This document shows, piece by piece, positions 26,401 to 33,666 of a stretch of 33,666 bases of DNA; positions within the stretch are counted from its first letter, which is position 1; each line of letters starts with the position of its first letter. The notes below the pieces were generated by a model, which was not told where the DNA came from, searched no databases, and saw only the letters and a program-made list of their open reading frames with translations. This DNA comes from an uncultured Bacillota bacterium. Lineage in GTDB: Bacteria; Bacillota; Clostridia; Christensenellales; Borkfalkiaceae. The translations under genes and the position numbers were made by a program. The DNA lies in assembly GCA_949287105.1 (NCBI GenBank), contig CASEFE010000154.1:1-33666 (forward strand), in the 5' to 3' direction.

Positions 26401-27742
26401 ATTTTCAGCATGGGATTATTCGGACGGAAGCAAGAAGGATGCTGAAGTCTACGTTGAAGTCGATTATGGCGGATCCATACAAAAACTGCAACCCGGAGAT
26501 GTATTTGTTCCTGCGGCAATCAGCGGCGAAGACAGATCTAGTATGACGGTGCGCTTTATCGCAAAAAATAGCAATGGAGTGAAAAAAGAGATTCCGTTTG
26601 ATGTTACGGTTGCAAATGGTGGAACAGATTTTGACCTGAAAATAATGAATTATTTTGTGGGGACAAATGTGACATCATCAGTAGGGTCCGAAAATGAATT
26701 GATATACAGCGTAACAGGAGAAAATGCGGGATTAGAATTTGTAAATCCGTTGCCCTCCGGTGAATTTATGTTCCGTTTCAGTGCAAATGGAACAACGGAT
26801 GGAATTCGGTTGATCTGGACGGATGAAAAAGATTCATCCATACAGCTTGATGTCTATGTGAAAAATATTGGAAGTGATTCAGTCGAAATATTCTTAAACG
26901 GAGAATCGGTTGGTCATGCGGCTGGTTCATTCGATGGCAGCTCCGGATTTCTGATCACGATCGGCTTGAATGAAGCAACCAATAAACTTGTTGCGCGTAA
27001 TGCTTCGACGGATACCGATATTGAATTGTGCACCGTTCAAAAAGATAAAGCCGGGAAAGCTTTTACCGGTTTTCCGAGTGGTCGTTTACGCATGAAAGTC
27101 GAATTTGTAAATGCTTCTGTCGGCGCGCAATTGATTCCTCGATTCCTGAATACTCAGATATTGGATGCTTCGGTGACGATGGATGAAATTCGACCTTCGA
27201 TTCAAATTTATGGAACGGTAAAGTATATCGCACAGTTGGGTGATGTTGTGGAAGTTCCGTATGCGGTGGCGACAGATATTTTGGATCCTGATTGTACGAT
27301 GACGGTTTCAGTAAGAGGGCCGAGCGGAATTCTTTTGGAAGAGCAGGCAGTAACTTCGGGACTGAGTTTCAAATGTGAAGAATACGGACGTTACCAGGTC
27401 GTGTATACGGCAATGGATACGGCAGGAAATATGATGACCAGTCGTTTGTCTGTTTATGTACGAGACGAGATCGCGCCTGAACTTACGGTCAACGGAACCA
27501 TTCCTCAGAAAGCGAAAGTAGGCGCGAAAATAACACTTCCGTCAGCGACCGGAACAGATAATATTTATTCTGCCGATGAATTAGAATTATCGATATTTGT
27601 TGTGGAAGATAATTTTGCGATGCGGGCAGTAAAAGAAGGCACAGTCACGTTTGATCGGGCCGGAACGTATGAGATACGCTATTATTTGCGGGATCCGGAT
27701 TATAATATCACGATGCAAAGTTTTATCGTAAAAGTGTCATAA
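23411..27742 (+). CDS. 1443-residue secreted modular protein with three beta-sandwich modules and Ig-like spacers
   Basis: The signal peptide spans residues 1-30 (KRYKKF, hydrophobic run, then TASA). I do not recognise a named family for the whole. By eye it has three related beta-rich modules: A ~35-275, B ~564-785 and C ~1070-1258. A and B share strand blocks such as LVFTFTDAENTENSFDI and LKLYLTDTENPENKVEI. They are separated by Ig-like or Big-type domains ending in a typical strand, for example ITYKAKDLSGN, VVYSASDWFGN and VVYTAMDTAGN. The layout is A-3Ig-B-3Ig-C-2Ig. There is no LPXTG, SLH or other anchor and no recognisable catalytic motif. A glycan-binding or adhesin role beside the importer is inferred. 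The modules resemble laminin-G/concanavalin-like sandwiches, which I cannot confirm by eye. Confidence 0.75.
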   Translation: MKRYKKFWFAICLVSLAALCVAFSLTASAKFGYELFDLYGVSMESDQTVSSESGIKDSRTGALLQSTKDGSHVEFREMFVGSFETEFRVFTDEPGNAADPGVTAQNATLKKLVFTFTDAENTENSFDIVLDASSEDVVTPQVSVRKDGQSAGVWYRNGTALGNTSGANEQGYYTTAYGTSFVNLAKSADGYDAANVSSIQIGYNNGEVWTVSNGTKVTVWDWKQGNNDGKLFEPMSHTMKSFHVSISFEDILDGKTAKVLLYTVNGLSVGDSVLRDKEVPGLAVEAETVAVVGKPYSIPLAICGDLVDGVISDISVSVKTIKGAVIPVRYTDGEEATELLQKEGISFTPNEAGEYIITYKAKDLSGNQVKKQLLIEAKAAEPESIFSVKTGEEIVGVGAIYNVYGATATNQYYLDGRQLPVTITLLKDSQTVQVWENLNSGEVDSIALEEEGEYVIRYQVADSVIKDVYEFTVTVTSEIPVFKIAGTISENIFCGEVLQIPSAMVSFQGSESVAEAKLILPDGSAYTCESWNVEQPGMYTIVYSVKINDVMYHKQFSVLAEPKSADLFENLSNATIEGPVRSHLNAGLVGVQVKTSGIGSIQYNRVIDFSDKTKDDVFLELIITPETAGAVDFRELKLYLTDTENPENKVEIDLTLSLDDAALYSWAKIGANGERPAGIYNGSLLDDRFLGALFLHSFSGIGASSPLQEQTCRLSFDYEEKALYVNGNFVRDLDNADQVNTLWEGFETGKATLTISTSYILTTSASFMILEVDGNRYDKVNLADSEAPVIHIQSGKESVDAMPFGVVGKKYPFFAASAYDKTSGNTEVKMRVYREYGTPQQAEFDINNGSFVPTLPGRYTVVYSASDWFGNVSAIPCSFDVIKAESYQTPTLTSEPLEDCLAGIALALPKYSLSGGSGVLSVKHELQLPDESIVLVEDSYIPEVSGSYSWKITVTDYLGEEKIFELPFNVLLNPDPVTTEVNIPQTALAGKNFVIPEFSAWDYSDGSKKDAEVYVEVDYGGSIQKLQPGDVFVPAAISGEDRSSMTVRFIAKNSNGVKKEIPFDVTVANGGTDFDLKIMNYFVGTNVTSSVGSENELIYSVTGENAGLEFVNPLPSGEFMFRFSANGTTDGIRLIWTDEKDSSIQLDVYVKNIGSDSVEIFLNGESVGHAAGSFDGSSGFLITIGLNEATNKLVARNASTDTDIELCTVQKDKAGKAFTGFPSGRLRMKVEFVNASVGAQLIPRFLNTQILDASVTMDEIRPSIQIYGTVKYIAQLGDVVEVPYAVATDILDPDCTMTVSVRGPSGILLEEQAVTSGLSFKCEEYGRYQVVYTAMDTAGNMMTSRLSVYVRDEIAPELTVNGTIPQKAKVGAKITLPSATGTDNIYSADELELSIFVVEDNFAMRAVKEGTVTFDRAGTYEIRYYLRDPDYNITMQSFIVKVS

Positions 27743-27754
27743 AAGGGGATCAGA

Positions 27755-29644
27755 ATGAAAAAATACATCAGACATATTTTAATATGGGTGCTCTTATGCG
27801 CGGTATTGGTTACGTTTGGCTTTACAGGTTGTAAAAAAAATGAAGGCAAACCGGAAGAGGATAACCCGTCCAAGGTAGAAGAGACAGATTATCCGTTCAT
27901 TGTAAACGGAACTACGCCTTATCGTGTTGTTATACCGGAAGATGCAGAAGAAAACGTTGTTCTTGCCCGAGATGAATTGTTGTATTTTGTGAAAGAAGCG
28001 ACCGGTATAAATTTGACTGTAATTTCCGATACAGGTCTTACTTGGTCGGAAGAGGATCAAATTATATCATTGGGTCCGACAACGCTTGCAAAAGAAGCAA
28101 AAATAGATGCGGATCAGGATGTATTGGGCATTTCAGGCTCGCGCCTTGTGACAAAAGGTAAAACGGTTTTTCTGACGGGAGCTACTGATTTTGGTGTGCT
28201 GTACGCAGTATATGATTTTTTGGGTTACGCATTCGGATATCATTTTTATGCGCAAAATGTTTGGACTTTGAATCAAGTAACCAACAGTAATTTATTGGCG
28301 TTTGATGTTGTCAATGTTCCGGATATCGATGTTTCGGCACTTGGTTATGCGGAAATTTACACGGACTCACTACTTCGTGCAAGGTTGCGTCAGCAATCGT
28401 ATTGGGGTGAGTGGGTGATGTCTTCACATTCTTACTTCAATGTTGTTCCCCCGCAGGAATATTATCAAGAACACAGAGACTGGTATAGTCCGGATTGTTT
28501 AGAAGATGGATTGTCTTCAAATGGAACAGGACAAGGGAACATGTGTCTTAGCAATGTAGACAAAGATGTGTTTTTCGAAAATCTGGTAGAAATCGTAGCT
28601 GATGAAAATTCTCCTTACGGAAATCATGAAGGCAGTTATATTATGTTGGGACAACAGGATAATTTTGGCTTTTGTGATTGTCCAGATTGTACTGCTCAGA
28701 TAGAAAAGGACGGCGGTAATTGTGCAGGCATGGTGATGCGTTTTACAAATGAAATGGCGCGTCGCCTGAAAGCTTGGTTGGCGGAAAACGACCCGGGAAG
28801 AGAATTGACTGTTGTGGCGTTTGCTTATAATGCTACGGCAAATCCGCCTACAAAGTATGATGCTGCGTCGGGTAAATATCAGCCGATCAGCAACGACGTT
28901 ATAGGAGAAGATAATGTAGCGATCATGTTTGTACCTCCTCGTCTGAATTACACATATGGTTATGAAGATTCCAGCAATGCAGAAAATATGAATCGCTTAC
29001 TCGGATGGAGCAGTATATGTTCAGACTTATTTATTTGGCAATATTGCGTTAATTTTGATGAATATATGCTTTTATATGACGCTTGGGGTTCGCATAAACC
29101 GATTGCGGAGCTGTATGCGGAACATAACGTTTCATTTATTTTTGACGAAGGGAAAATAGAAGAGCCAATAGCCAGTTTTTCAGATATGGCTATGTATGTG
29201 AAGGCGTCTTTGAACAGAGATTCTTCTTTAGACACTAAAACCCTGATTGAAGATTTTTCGGAGCATTATTATGAGGCGGCGTCACCTAAGATCCTGGAAC
29301 TGTTTTATCTGTTGCGTATGCATTATGCGGATTTGGGTGCTAAATACGGGCAGTTTACTTATTCGGGCGGAAACTGGCACGATATGAAATTCTGGCCGGA
29401 AAACTTTTTGATGAAGTGTTTGGATCTAATTGATGAAGCGTATGAATTGATTGCACCGTTGCGTGAAAGTGATTATGCACATTATGAAGTTTTGTATGAT
29501 CGCGTATTGCGTGAATCATTGATGTTGCGGTATTGGATGCTTACTTTCTATCCGAGTTATTTTGAAAATTATTCTGCCGAGATCGTGCGTTACGAAAATG
29601 ACTGCGCAAACTTTGGAATATTTACAGGATGCGAAATCCGATAG
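27755..29644 (+). CDS. DUF4838 lipoprotein, candidate surface glycoside hydrolase
   Basis: 629 residues. A lipoprotein signal ends in FTGC (Cys26), followed by an acidic, low-complexity linker. Residues ~45-180 form an alpha/beta domain like the N-terminal domain of GH67 and GH20 enzymes (VLARDELLYFVKEATG; GVLYAVYDFLGYAFGYHFYA). Then comes the DUF4838 region, with SHSYFNVVPP, the motif GQQDNFGFCDCPDC (299-312) containing three cysteines, and FIFDEG (Glu465). DUF4838 contains, as I recall, the GH163 endo-beta-N-acetylglucosaminidases acting on N-glycans; catalytic residues here are not proven. It would act outside the membrane, feeding the importer. The start follows GGGGATC. The next gene is its paralogue. 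Confidence 0.85.
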   Translation: MKKYIRHILIWVLLCAVLVTFGFTGCKKNEGKPEEDNPSKVEETDYPFIVNGTTPYRVVIPEDAEENVVLARDELLYFVKEATGINLTVISDTGLTWSEEDQIISLGPTTLAKEAKIDADQDVLGISGSRLVTKGKTVFLTGATDFGVLYAVYDFLGYAFGYHFYAQNVWTLNQVTNSNLLAFDVVNVPDIDVSALGYAEIYTDSLLRARLRQQSYWGEWVMSSHSYFNVVPPQEYYQEHRDWYSPDCLEDGLSSNGTGQGNMCLSNVDKDVFFENLVEIVADENSPYGNHEGSYIMLGQQDNFGFCDCPDCTAQIEKDGGNCAGMVMRFTNEMARRLKAWLAENDPGRELTVVAFAYNATANPPTKYDAASGKYQPISNDVIGEDNVAIMFVPPRLNYTYGYEDSSNAENMNRLLGWSSICSDLFIWQYCVNFDEYMLLYDAWGSHKPIAELYAEHNVSFIFDEGKIEEPIASFSDMAMYVKASLNRDSSLDTKTLIEDFSEHYYEAASPKILELFYLLRMHYADLGAKYGQFTYSGGNWHDMKFWPENFLMKCLDLIDEAYELIAPLRESDYAHYEVLYDRVLRESLMLRYWMLTFYPSYFENYSAEIVRYENDCANFGIFTGCEIR

Positions 29645-29653
29645 GAGAAAAAG

Positions 29654-31384
29654 ATGAAATTAGTAATAGGTGGAAATCCTGCATTCAGGATCTTGTTGCC
29701 AAAAAAGCCGACTCCGAGGGAACAGTTCGCTGCAGAAGAATTGGCGCGGGTAGTAAAAGTCAGTACAGGAAAAAATCTCCAAGTTGACCATGAAGTGAAG
29801 GAAGGGGTTCAATATATTTCACTGGGCAAGACCTTGCTTGCAAAATGTCCCGATCTTGCTCTTGGGGATTCCGGATATCTGTTAAGTGCAAAAGAAGAGG
29901 CTGTAACCATATGCGGCGTAAGCGACAGAGGAACGATTTATGGCGTATATGATTTGTTGGAAAGATGGTTTGGCTACCGATTTTATGCTAAAGATTGTGA
30001 AAAGATAGAAATCCAGGAAGATGTTGATACTGGTGAATTGGAAATTTCATTCAAACCGGACATAGAATTTCGGACCATCGGGTACTCCAAAGATACATGG
30101 GAAGAAGACAGTCCGTATTTGCACCGATTGAAATTGAGCGGCAGTTTGTATTCGGGTTGGGTATTGGCAACGCACACATATTTTCAGATTCTGCCTAAAG
30201 ATCGGTATTACAAAGATCATCCGGATTGGTATTCTCCGGACGGGAAAAACCTGTGCCTAAGCAATAAAGAAATGCGGGCAGAGTTTCTGCAACGAATGAA
30301 AGAACTGATTGCTGCGCGTCCGGATGCGGATTTTATGATGATGGGACAGGAAGATACATTTGAGTTTTGCGATTGTCCTGCTTGCCGTAAAGCAATAAAG
30401 GAATATGGCAGTGAATCGGCGGTCATGATGCGCTTTTCAAACGAAATGGCGAGAGAAATTGCCTCTTGGTTGAAAGAAACATATCCTGATCGTAAACCAT
30501 TGACTTTAGTGACATTTGCATATAATAAAACCTATGCTCCGCCTGTTCGGGAAGAAAACGGAAAATTTGTACCTTTGGATGCAGAGGTCGTTGCAGAAGA
30601 TAATTTGGCAGTCATGCTTGTACCGTACTGTACGACCACGGTGTATTCGGCAAGTTTTCTGGATACAAAGCATAATGAAAAGACAAGTCGAACATTACTA
30701 GGGTGGAAAGCGGTAGCAAAGCGATTGCATATTTGGGTTTACAATGTATCGTTTGATAATTATATGTATCCGTTTTGTGATTGGGATGCGCTCGGTGAAA
30801 ATTATCGGATTTTTAAAAATTTCGGGGTTCAGTTTTTATTTCAGGAAGGTAATCATGAAACCGGATATGATCCTTTTCATGATTTAAAAATTTATGCTCG
30901 AAGTCGTTTGATGTGGGATAGTAGTTTAGACACGGAGGAGTTGTACAGCGATTTTATTAAAAATTATTTTCAAGAAGCGGCTCCTTATATGGCGCACTAT
31001 TTTCAAGGAGTGCGTGAATGTTGGCGAGAGGCAGAGCAAAAATACGGGGTGGAATTAAAGTCCAGTACGTATTTAAGCAATCGCGAGTATTGGCCGGAAG
31101 AATATCTGAAATCGTGGTTGGAGGATTTTGAGAAAGCCAAAAAAGCAATATGTGAGTGTGAACCGGAGCGGAAAAAAGTTCTTGCAGAGCGGCTGTTGCG
31201 AGAAAGTTTATCTCCGCGATATATGATGATTCATCTGCACAGTGATTGGTACGGGGATCGTTTGCAGACCACGATCGATGAATTCCTGGCCGATTGCGCA
31301 AAATTCGGGATCGAATGTTTTGGCTGGTATCACAACGACGAAATTATTCGCGACCCGTCGAAGAAAAGAATGTTTGAGGAATGA
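29654..31384 (+). CDS. DUF4838 protein without signal peptide, cytoplasmic paralogue
   Basis: 576 residues from the ATG at 29654, seven bases after AGGAG. It begins directly with the GH67/GH20-like domain (REQFAAEELARVVKVSTGK; TIYGVYDLLERWFGYRFYA), with no signal. The core aligns throughout with the upstream lipoprotein: THTYFQILPK, GQEDTFEFCDCPAC (231-244) and FLFQEG (Glu398), then RLMWDSSLDT matching the neighbour's SLNRDSSLDT. The three cysteines and the FxEG glutamate are kept in both; GQQD becomes GQED. The two genes look like a duplication with different cell locations, so this copy would act on imported fragments alongside GH38. Substrate is inferred. The stop overlaps an in-frame ATG of the next gene. 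Confidence 0.85.
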   Translation: MKLVIGGNPAFRILLPKKPTPREQFAAEELARVVKVSTGKNLQVDHEVKEGVQYISLGKTLLAKCPDLALGDSGYLLSAKEEAVTICGVSDRGTIYGVYDLLERWFGYRFYAKDCEKIEIQEDVDTGELEISFKPDIEFRTIGYSKDTWEEDSPYLHRLKLSGSLYSGWVLATHTYFQILPKDRYYKDHPDWYSPDGKNLCLSNKEMRAEFLQRMKELIAARPDADFMMMGQEDTFEFCDCPACRKAIKEYGSESAVMMRFSNEMAREIASWLKETYPDRKPLTLVTFAYNKTYAPPVREENGKFVPLDAEVVAEDNLAVMLVPYCTTTVYSASFLDTKHNEKTSRTLLGWKAVAKRLHIWVYNVSFDNYMYPFCDWDALGENYRIFKNFGVQFLFQEGNHETGYDPFHDLKIYARSRLMWDSSLDTEELYSDFIKNYFQEAAPYMAHYFQGVRECWREAEQKYGVELKSSTYLSNREYWPEEYLKSWLEDFEKAKKAICECEPERKKVLAERLLRESLSPRYMMIHLHSDWYGDRLQTTIDEFLADCAKFGIECFGWYHNDEIIRDPSKKRMFEE

Positions 31385-31386
31385 AA

Positions 31387-33666
31387 ATGATGAAAGGGAA
31401 AGGAAAAAGTAGTTTATTGATTGTGTTGTCGGTTTTATTGATTGTCAGTATAATCGGCTTATGCGCATGCACCAAAGAAAAAAAGGATCCGGAAAAGAAA
31501 CTTTCCGTGTCTCCCGCAAGTGTAACAATTGAAGTGGACGCAACGCAGCAATTGACGGTAAATTTAGGAGATGAAAAAGCGGAGGATGCTGGGTTTGAAT
31601 CTTCGGATGTAAGCGTTGCGACGGTTACGGCGAATGGTTTGGTGACGGGCGTTGCAAAAGGAAATTGTTCGATAACCGTAACAGCTGGCAGTCAATCGGT
31701 CAGTGTTTCCGTGACGGTGAAAGAAAAGTCGGTAGTCGCTGAAGATGCATTAAATATTACTGTTCCGAGCGATGCTTCCGTATATATTGGCAATACTTTG
31801 ACTATGCGTCCTAGTGCCAAAAATGGATCTGAAACAGTTACGGCAACGTATACTTTTGAGAGCGAAAATGAAAATATTGCAACGGTTTCATCGGAAGGCG
31901 TTATAACCGGTGTTGCCGAGGGAACAACCAAGATTGTTGTTACCGGGACATACCAGAATAAAACAGACCAGGCGGAATGCAATGTCAATGTAATTAAATT
32001 GAAAAAAACCCTGACGTTTGAAGAGGAAGAAGTGCTTGGTGTAATCGGAAAAACAGTGATGCCCTCTTTGTTGTTAAATGGAGAACCTGTATCCAATGCG
32101 GATTTTAACTTCGAAAGTGAAGATGCCGATATAGCTTCAGTAAATTCGGAGACTGGTGAAATCACGTTTGTTTCCATGGGGACGACGACGATTCGTGCAT
32201 ACGACGAAGATTGTTCGGCGACATTAGAGGTTTCTTCTTTTGAAGGGATTGGAAATAAGTCAGAGTTTAAGTCCAAAATTGCAGCCGATTTGGACGGCAT
32301 GTTTATGCTGACTTCAGACATTGATTTTGAAAAAAATACGGCACCTTTATTTTCGAAAGAAGAGAAGTTTATCGGACGTCTGGAAGGTCAAGGCTATGCA
32401 CTTTGCAACATCGGATATAATATTTTTTATGTTATTGGAGGCGCAAAGTTAAACAATTTTGCTGTTGTGGATACTTCGTTGTCATGGAGTAAACAACAAG
32501 AAGTCAGACATGTTGCGGCAATTACCGAGGCGTTGGATCCGGATTCGGTTGTGTCGAATGTTTACGCTGAAGTGACGTTACTTACAGACGGCGCGGGTAC
32601 GGATGATAGTTTAGCTTCTTTGTTTGGTATTATGCGTGGGGCGACATTGGAAAATGCTGTGATCGTTGTGAAAACGGATGTGCAAAATCCGGCACACATG
32701 GGCGCTGTTGCAGGTAATAACTGGGATACAAGTGCAAAAGGCATAATTCGCAATACGGCTGTTATCAGTGATATTGAGCTTCCTTTTGATGCACGAGGGT
32801 GGGCAACTGTTACGGAAAAGAGTGAGGTGTTTGTCGGAGAAGAAGCGTATTTGCGTGCGGTTTCGACAGGGGCATTTGACGCGAGCGTATTTACAGACGA
32901 ATATTTCACGCAGGATGGAGTACCGACTCTTTATCACGCACCGAAACTTTTTGTTGATACAAATATGACGGTTCTGTATCAGGAAACAGCGACGATACAA
33001 CCGGTTGTAAAGCAAAATTACAAGGTCGTAGATGATGTTCAGTATTCTTATAACGTTTTGGAAGGAAACGATTATGTCACTGTAAACGCAGGTGTGATTT
33101 CCGGGGTTGCGGAAGGAACTGCAAAGATAAAGGTTTCTTGCAATGTGGCTGATGTACCGCTTGAACAGACCATCAATGTTTTGGTGAAGTTGGATCGTGA
33201 ATTGGAAATTGCATCCACATTAAATCTCGGCCTGTATTACAGGGGTGACAATACTGAGCAGGATAAAGTCGGAACGATCAGTGTGATAAAGACGACAATC
33301 AACGGTAATCCTGTGGATGATGCGCAGGTTGTTTGGTCAGTTGAAAATCCGGAAATTGCTACGGTTGATCCGGTGACAGGAACTGTTACAGCGGTAAAAG
33401 AAGGTACGACAACGGTAACCGCGACATGGGAAACGGAACAGAAAACCTGTGAAGTAAGGGTATATTATGGCTTTATTCGTACGCTGGAAGATTTGTATTA
33501 CACTGTTTCGGATAATAATTCCAAAGATTATATTTTGATGAATGATATTGATTTTAACAATGCTAAGTTAAATTATGTTCGCAATCCTTACTATGGAAAA
33601 TTTAACGGAAATGGATTTGCATTCAGAAATGTTGCATACCCTGTCTTCCAACAAATCAATGCGGAC
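31387..33666 (+). CDS. Big2-domain lipoprotein with beta-helix-like repeats (3' end outside window)
   Basis: The frame is open without a stop to the window end (760 residues visible). I chose the ATG at 31387 because GAGG (31376-31379) is seven bases upstream; ATG 31381 is too close to it and 31390 is also possible. A lipoprotein signal ends LCAC with the lipid Cys at residue 28. Big2 (Ig-like) domains occur at ~39-112, 124-203, 208-284, 521-600 and 607-693, recognised by blocks such as VATVTANGLVTGVAKGNCSITV. After the third comes a non-Ig block starting LTSDIDF (308) with FIGRLEGQGYALCNIGY, and after the fifth the same block begins again (LMNDIDF at 717; YGKFNGNGFAFRNVAY). These GxGxxxxN blocks look like GLUG-type beta-helix repeats. 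A surface binding role is inferred. Confidence 0.85.
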   Translation, partial: MMKGKGKSSLLIVLSVLLIVSIIGLCACTKEKKDPEKKLSVSPASVTIEVDATQQLTVNLGDEKAEDAGFESSDVSVATVTANGLVTGVAKGNCSITVTAGSQSVSVSVTVKEKSVVAEDALNITVPSDASVYIGNTLTMRPSAKNGSETVTATYTFESENENIATVSSEGVITGVAEGTTKIVVTGTYQNKTDQAECNVNVIKLKKTLTFEEEEVLGVIGKTVMPSLLLNGEPVSNADFNFESEDADIASVNSETGEITFVSMGTTTIRAYDEDCSATLEVSSFEGIGNKSEFKSKIAADLDGMFMLTSDIDFEKNTAPLFSKEEKFIGRLEGQGYALCNIGYNIFYVIGGAKLNNFAVVDTSLSWSKQQEVRHVAAITEALDPDSVVSNVYAEVTLLTDGAGTDDSLASLFGIMRGATLENAVIVVKTDVQNPAHMGAVAGNNWDTSAKGIIRNTAVISDIELPFDARGWATVTEKSEVFVGEEAYLRAVSTGAFDASVFTDEYFTQDGVPTLYHAPKLFVDTNMTVLYQETATIQPVVKQNYKVVDDVQYSYNVLEGNDYVTVNAGVISGVAEGTAKIKVSCNVADVPLEQTINVLVKLDRELEIASTLNLGLYYRGDNTEQDKVGTISVIKTTINGNPVDDAQVVWSVENPEIATVDPVTGTVTAVKEGTTTVTATWETEQKTCEVRVYYGFIRTLEDLYYTVSDNNSKDYILMNDIDFNNAKLNYVRNPYYGKFNGNGFAFRNVAYPVFQQINAD

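Noticed and set aside
31692-32321. 209-codon minus-strand reading frame
   Set aside because: It lies entirely inside the Big2 lipoprotein gene; its Ser/Thr/Val-rich product is the mirror of Big2 codons and shows no family motif.
1-33666. CRISPR arrays, tRNA or rRNA genes, insertion sequences and attachment sites
   Set aside because: I found no regularly spaced repeats, no cloverleaf or rRNA-like stretch in the gaps, and no transposase or integrase motif in the translated genes.

Overview
The window looks like chromosome of a low-to-moderate GC Gram-positive bacterium of class Clostridia, probably an uncultured animal-gut lineage. Support comes from strong AGGAGG-type ribosome sites, the comEC-holA pair, a CdaA-type diadenylate cyclase, a clostridial-style aspartokinase, CUT1 sugar permeases and lipobox lipoproteins. 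Every gene I can support lies on the + strand. I see no rRNA, tRNA, CRISPR array or insertion sequence.

Left part (1-7371): the 3' end of a UvrD-like superfamily 1 helicase gene, then an overlapping YjjG-like HAD phosphatase. A perfect 8-3-8 palindrome sits on the -35 box of a good sigma-A promoter. This promoter drives a very large DUF4011/SF1 helicase/Vsr-like nuclease/DUF3320 protein, an architecture associated with genome defence.

Middle part (7377-14474): a compact housekeeping cluster. It holds an SLBB-only ComEA-like protein, a ComEC whose C-terminal metallo-beta-lactamase-like domain has lost its metal motif, HolA (DNA polymerase III delta), the c-di-AMP synthase CdaA, a 39-residue single-helix micro-ORF where CdaR normally sits, a DUF1015 protein and aspartate kinase. 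A strong intrinsic terminator closes it. Several members are stripped down: ComEA without its DNA-binding part, ComEC without metal ligands, CdaR reduced to its anchor.

Right part (14641-33666): an inducible glycan-utilisation locus. An AraC/cupin regulator has its own tandem promoters and terminator. It is followed by a second promoter and one long run of closely spaced genes: DUF1861 protein, GH38 alpha-mannosidase, a lipoprotein sugar-binding protein, two permeases, a 1443-residue secreted modular protein, an exported DUF4838 lipoprotein, a cytoplasmic DUF4838 paralogue, and a Big2-domain lipoprotein that runs off the window. An 11-bp motif is shared, in opposite orientation, by the araC and operon promoter regions and is a candidate operator. 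DUF4838 is, as I recall, the family that gave rise to GH163 endo-beta-GlcNAcases acting on N-glycans. Together with the alpha-mannosidase this suggests a Gram-positive system for capturing and dismantling host N-glycans or similar mannose-containing glycans. That is the best candidate here for an undescribed system.
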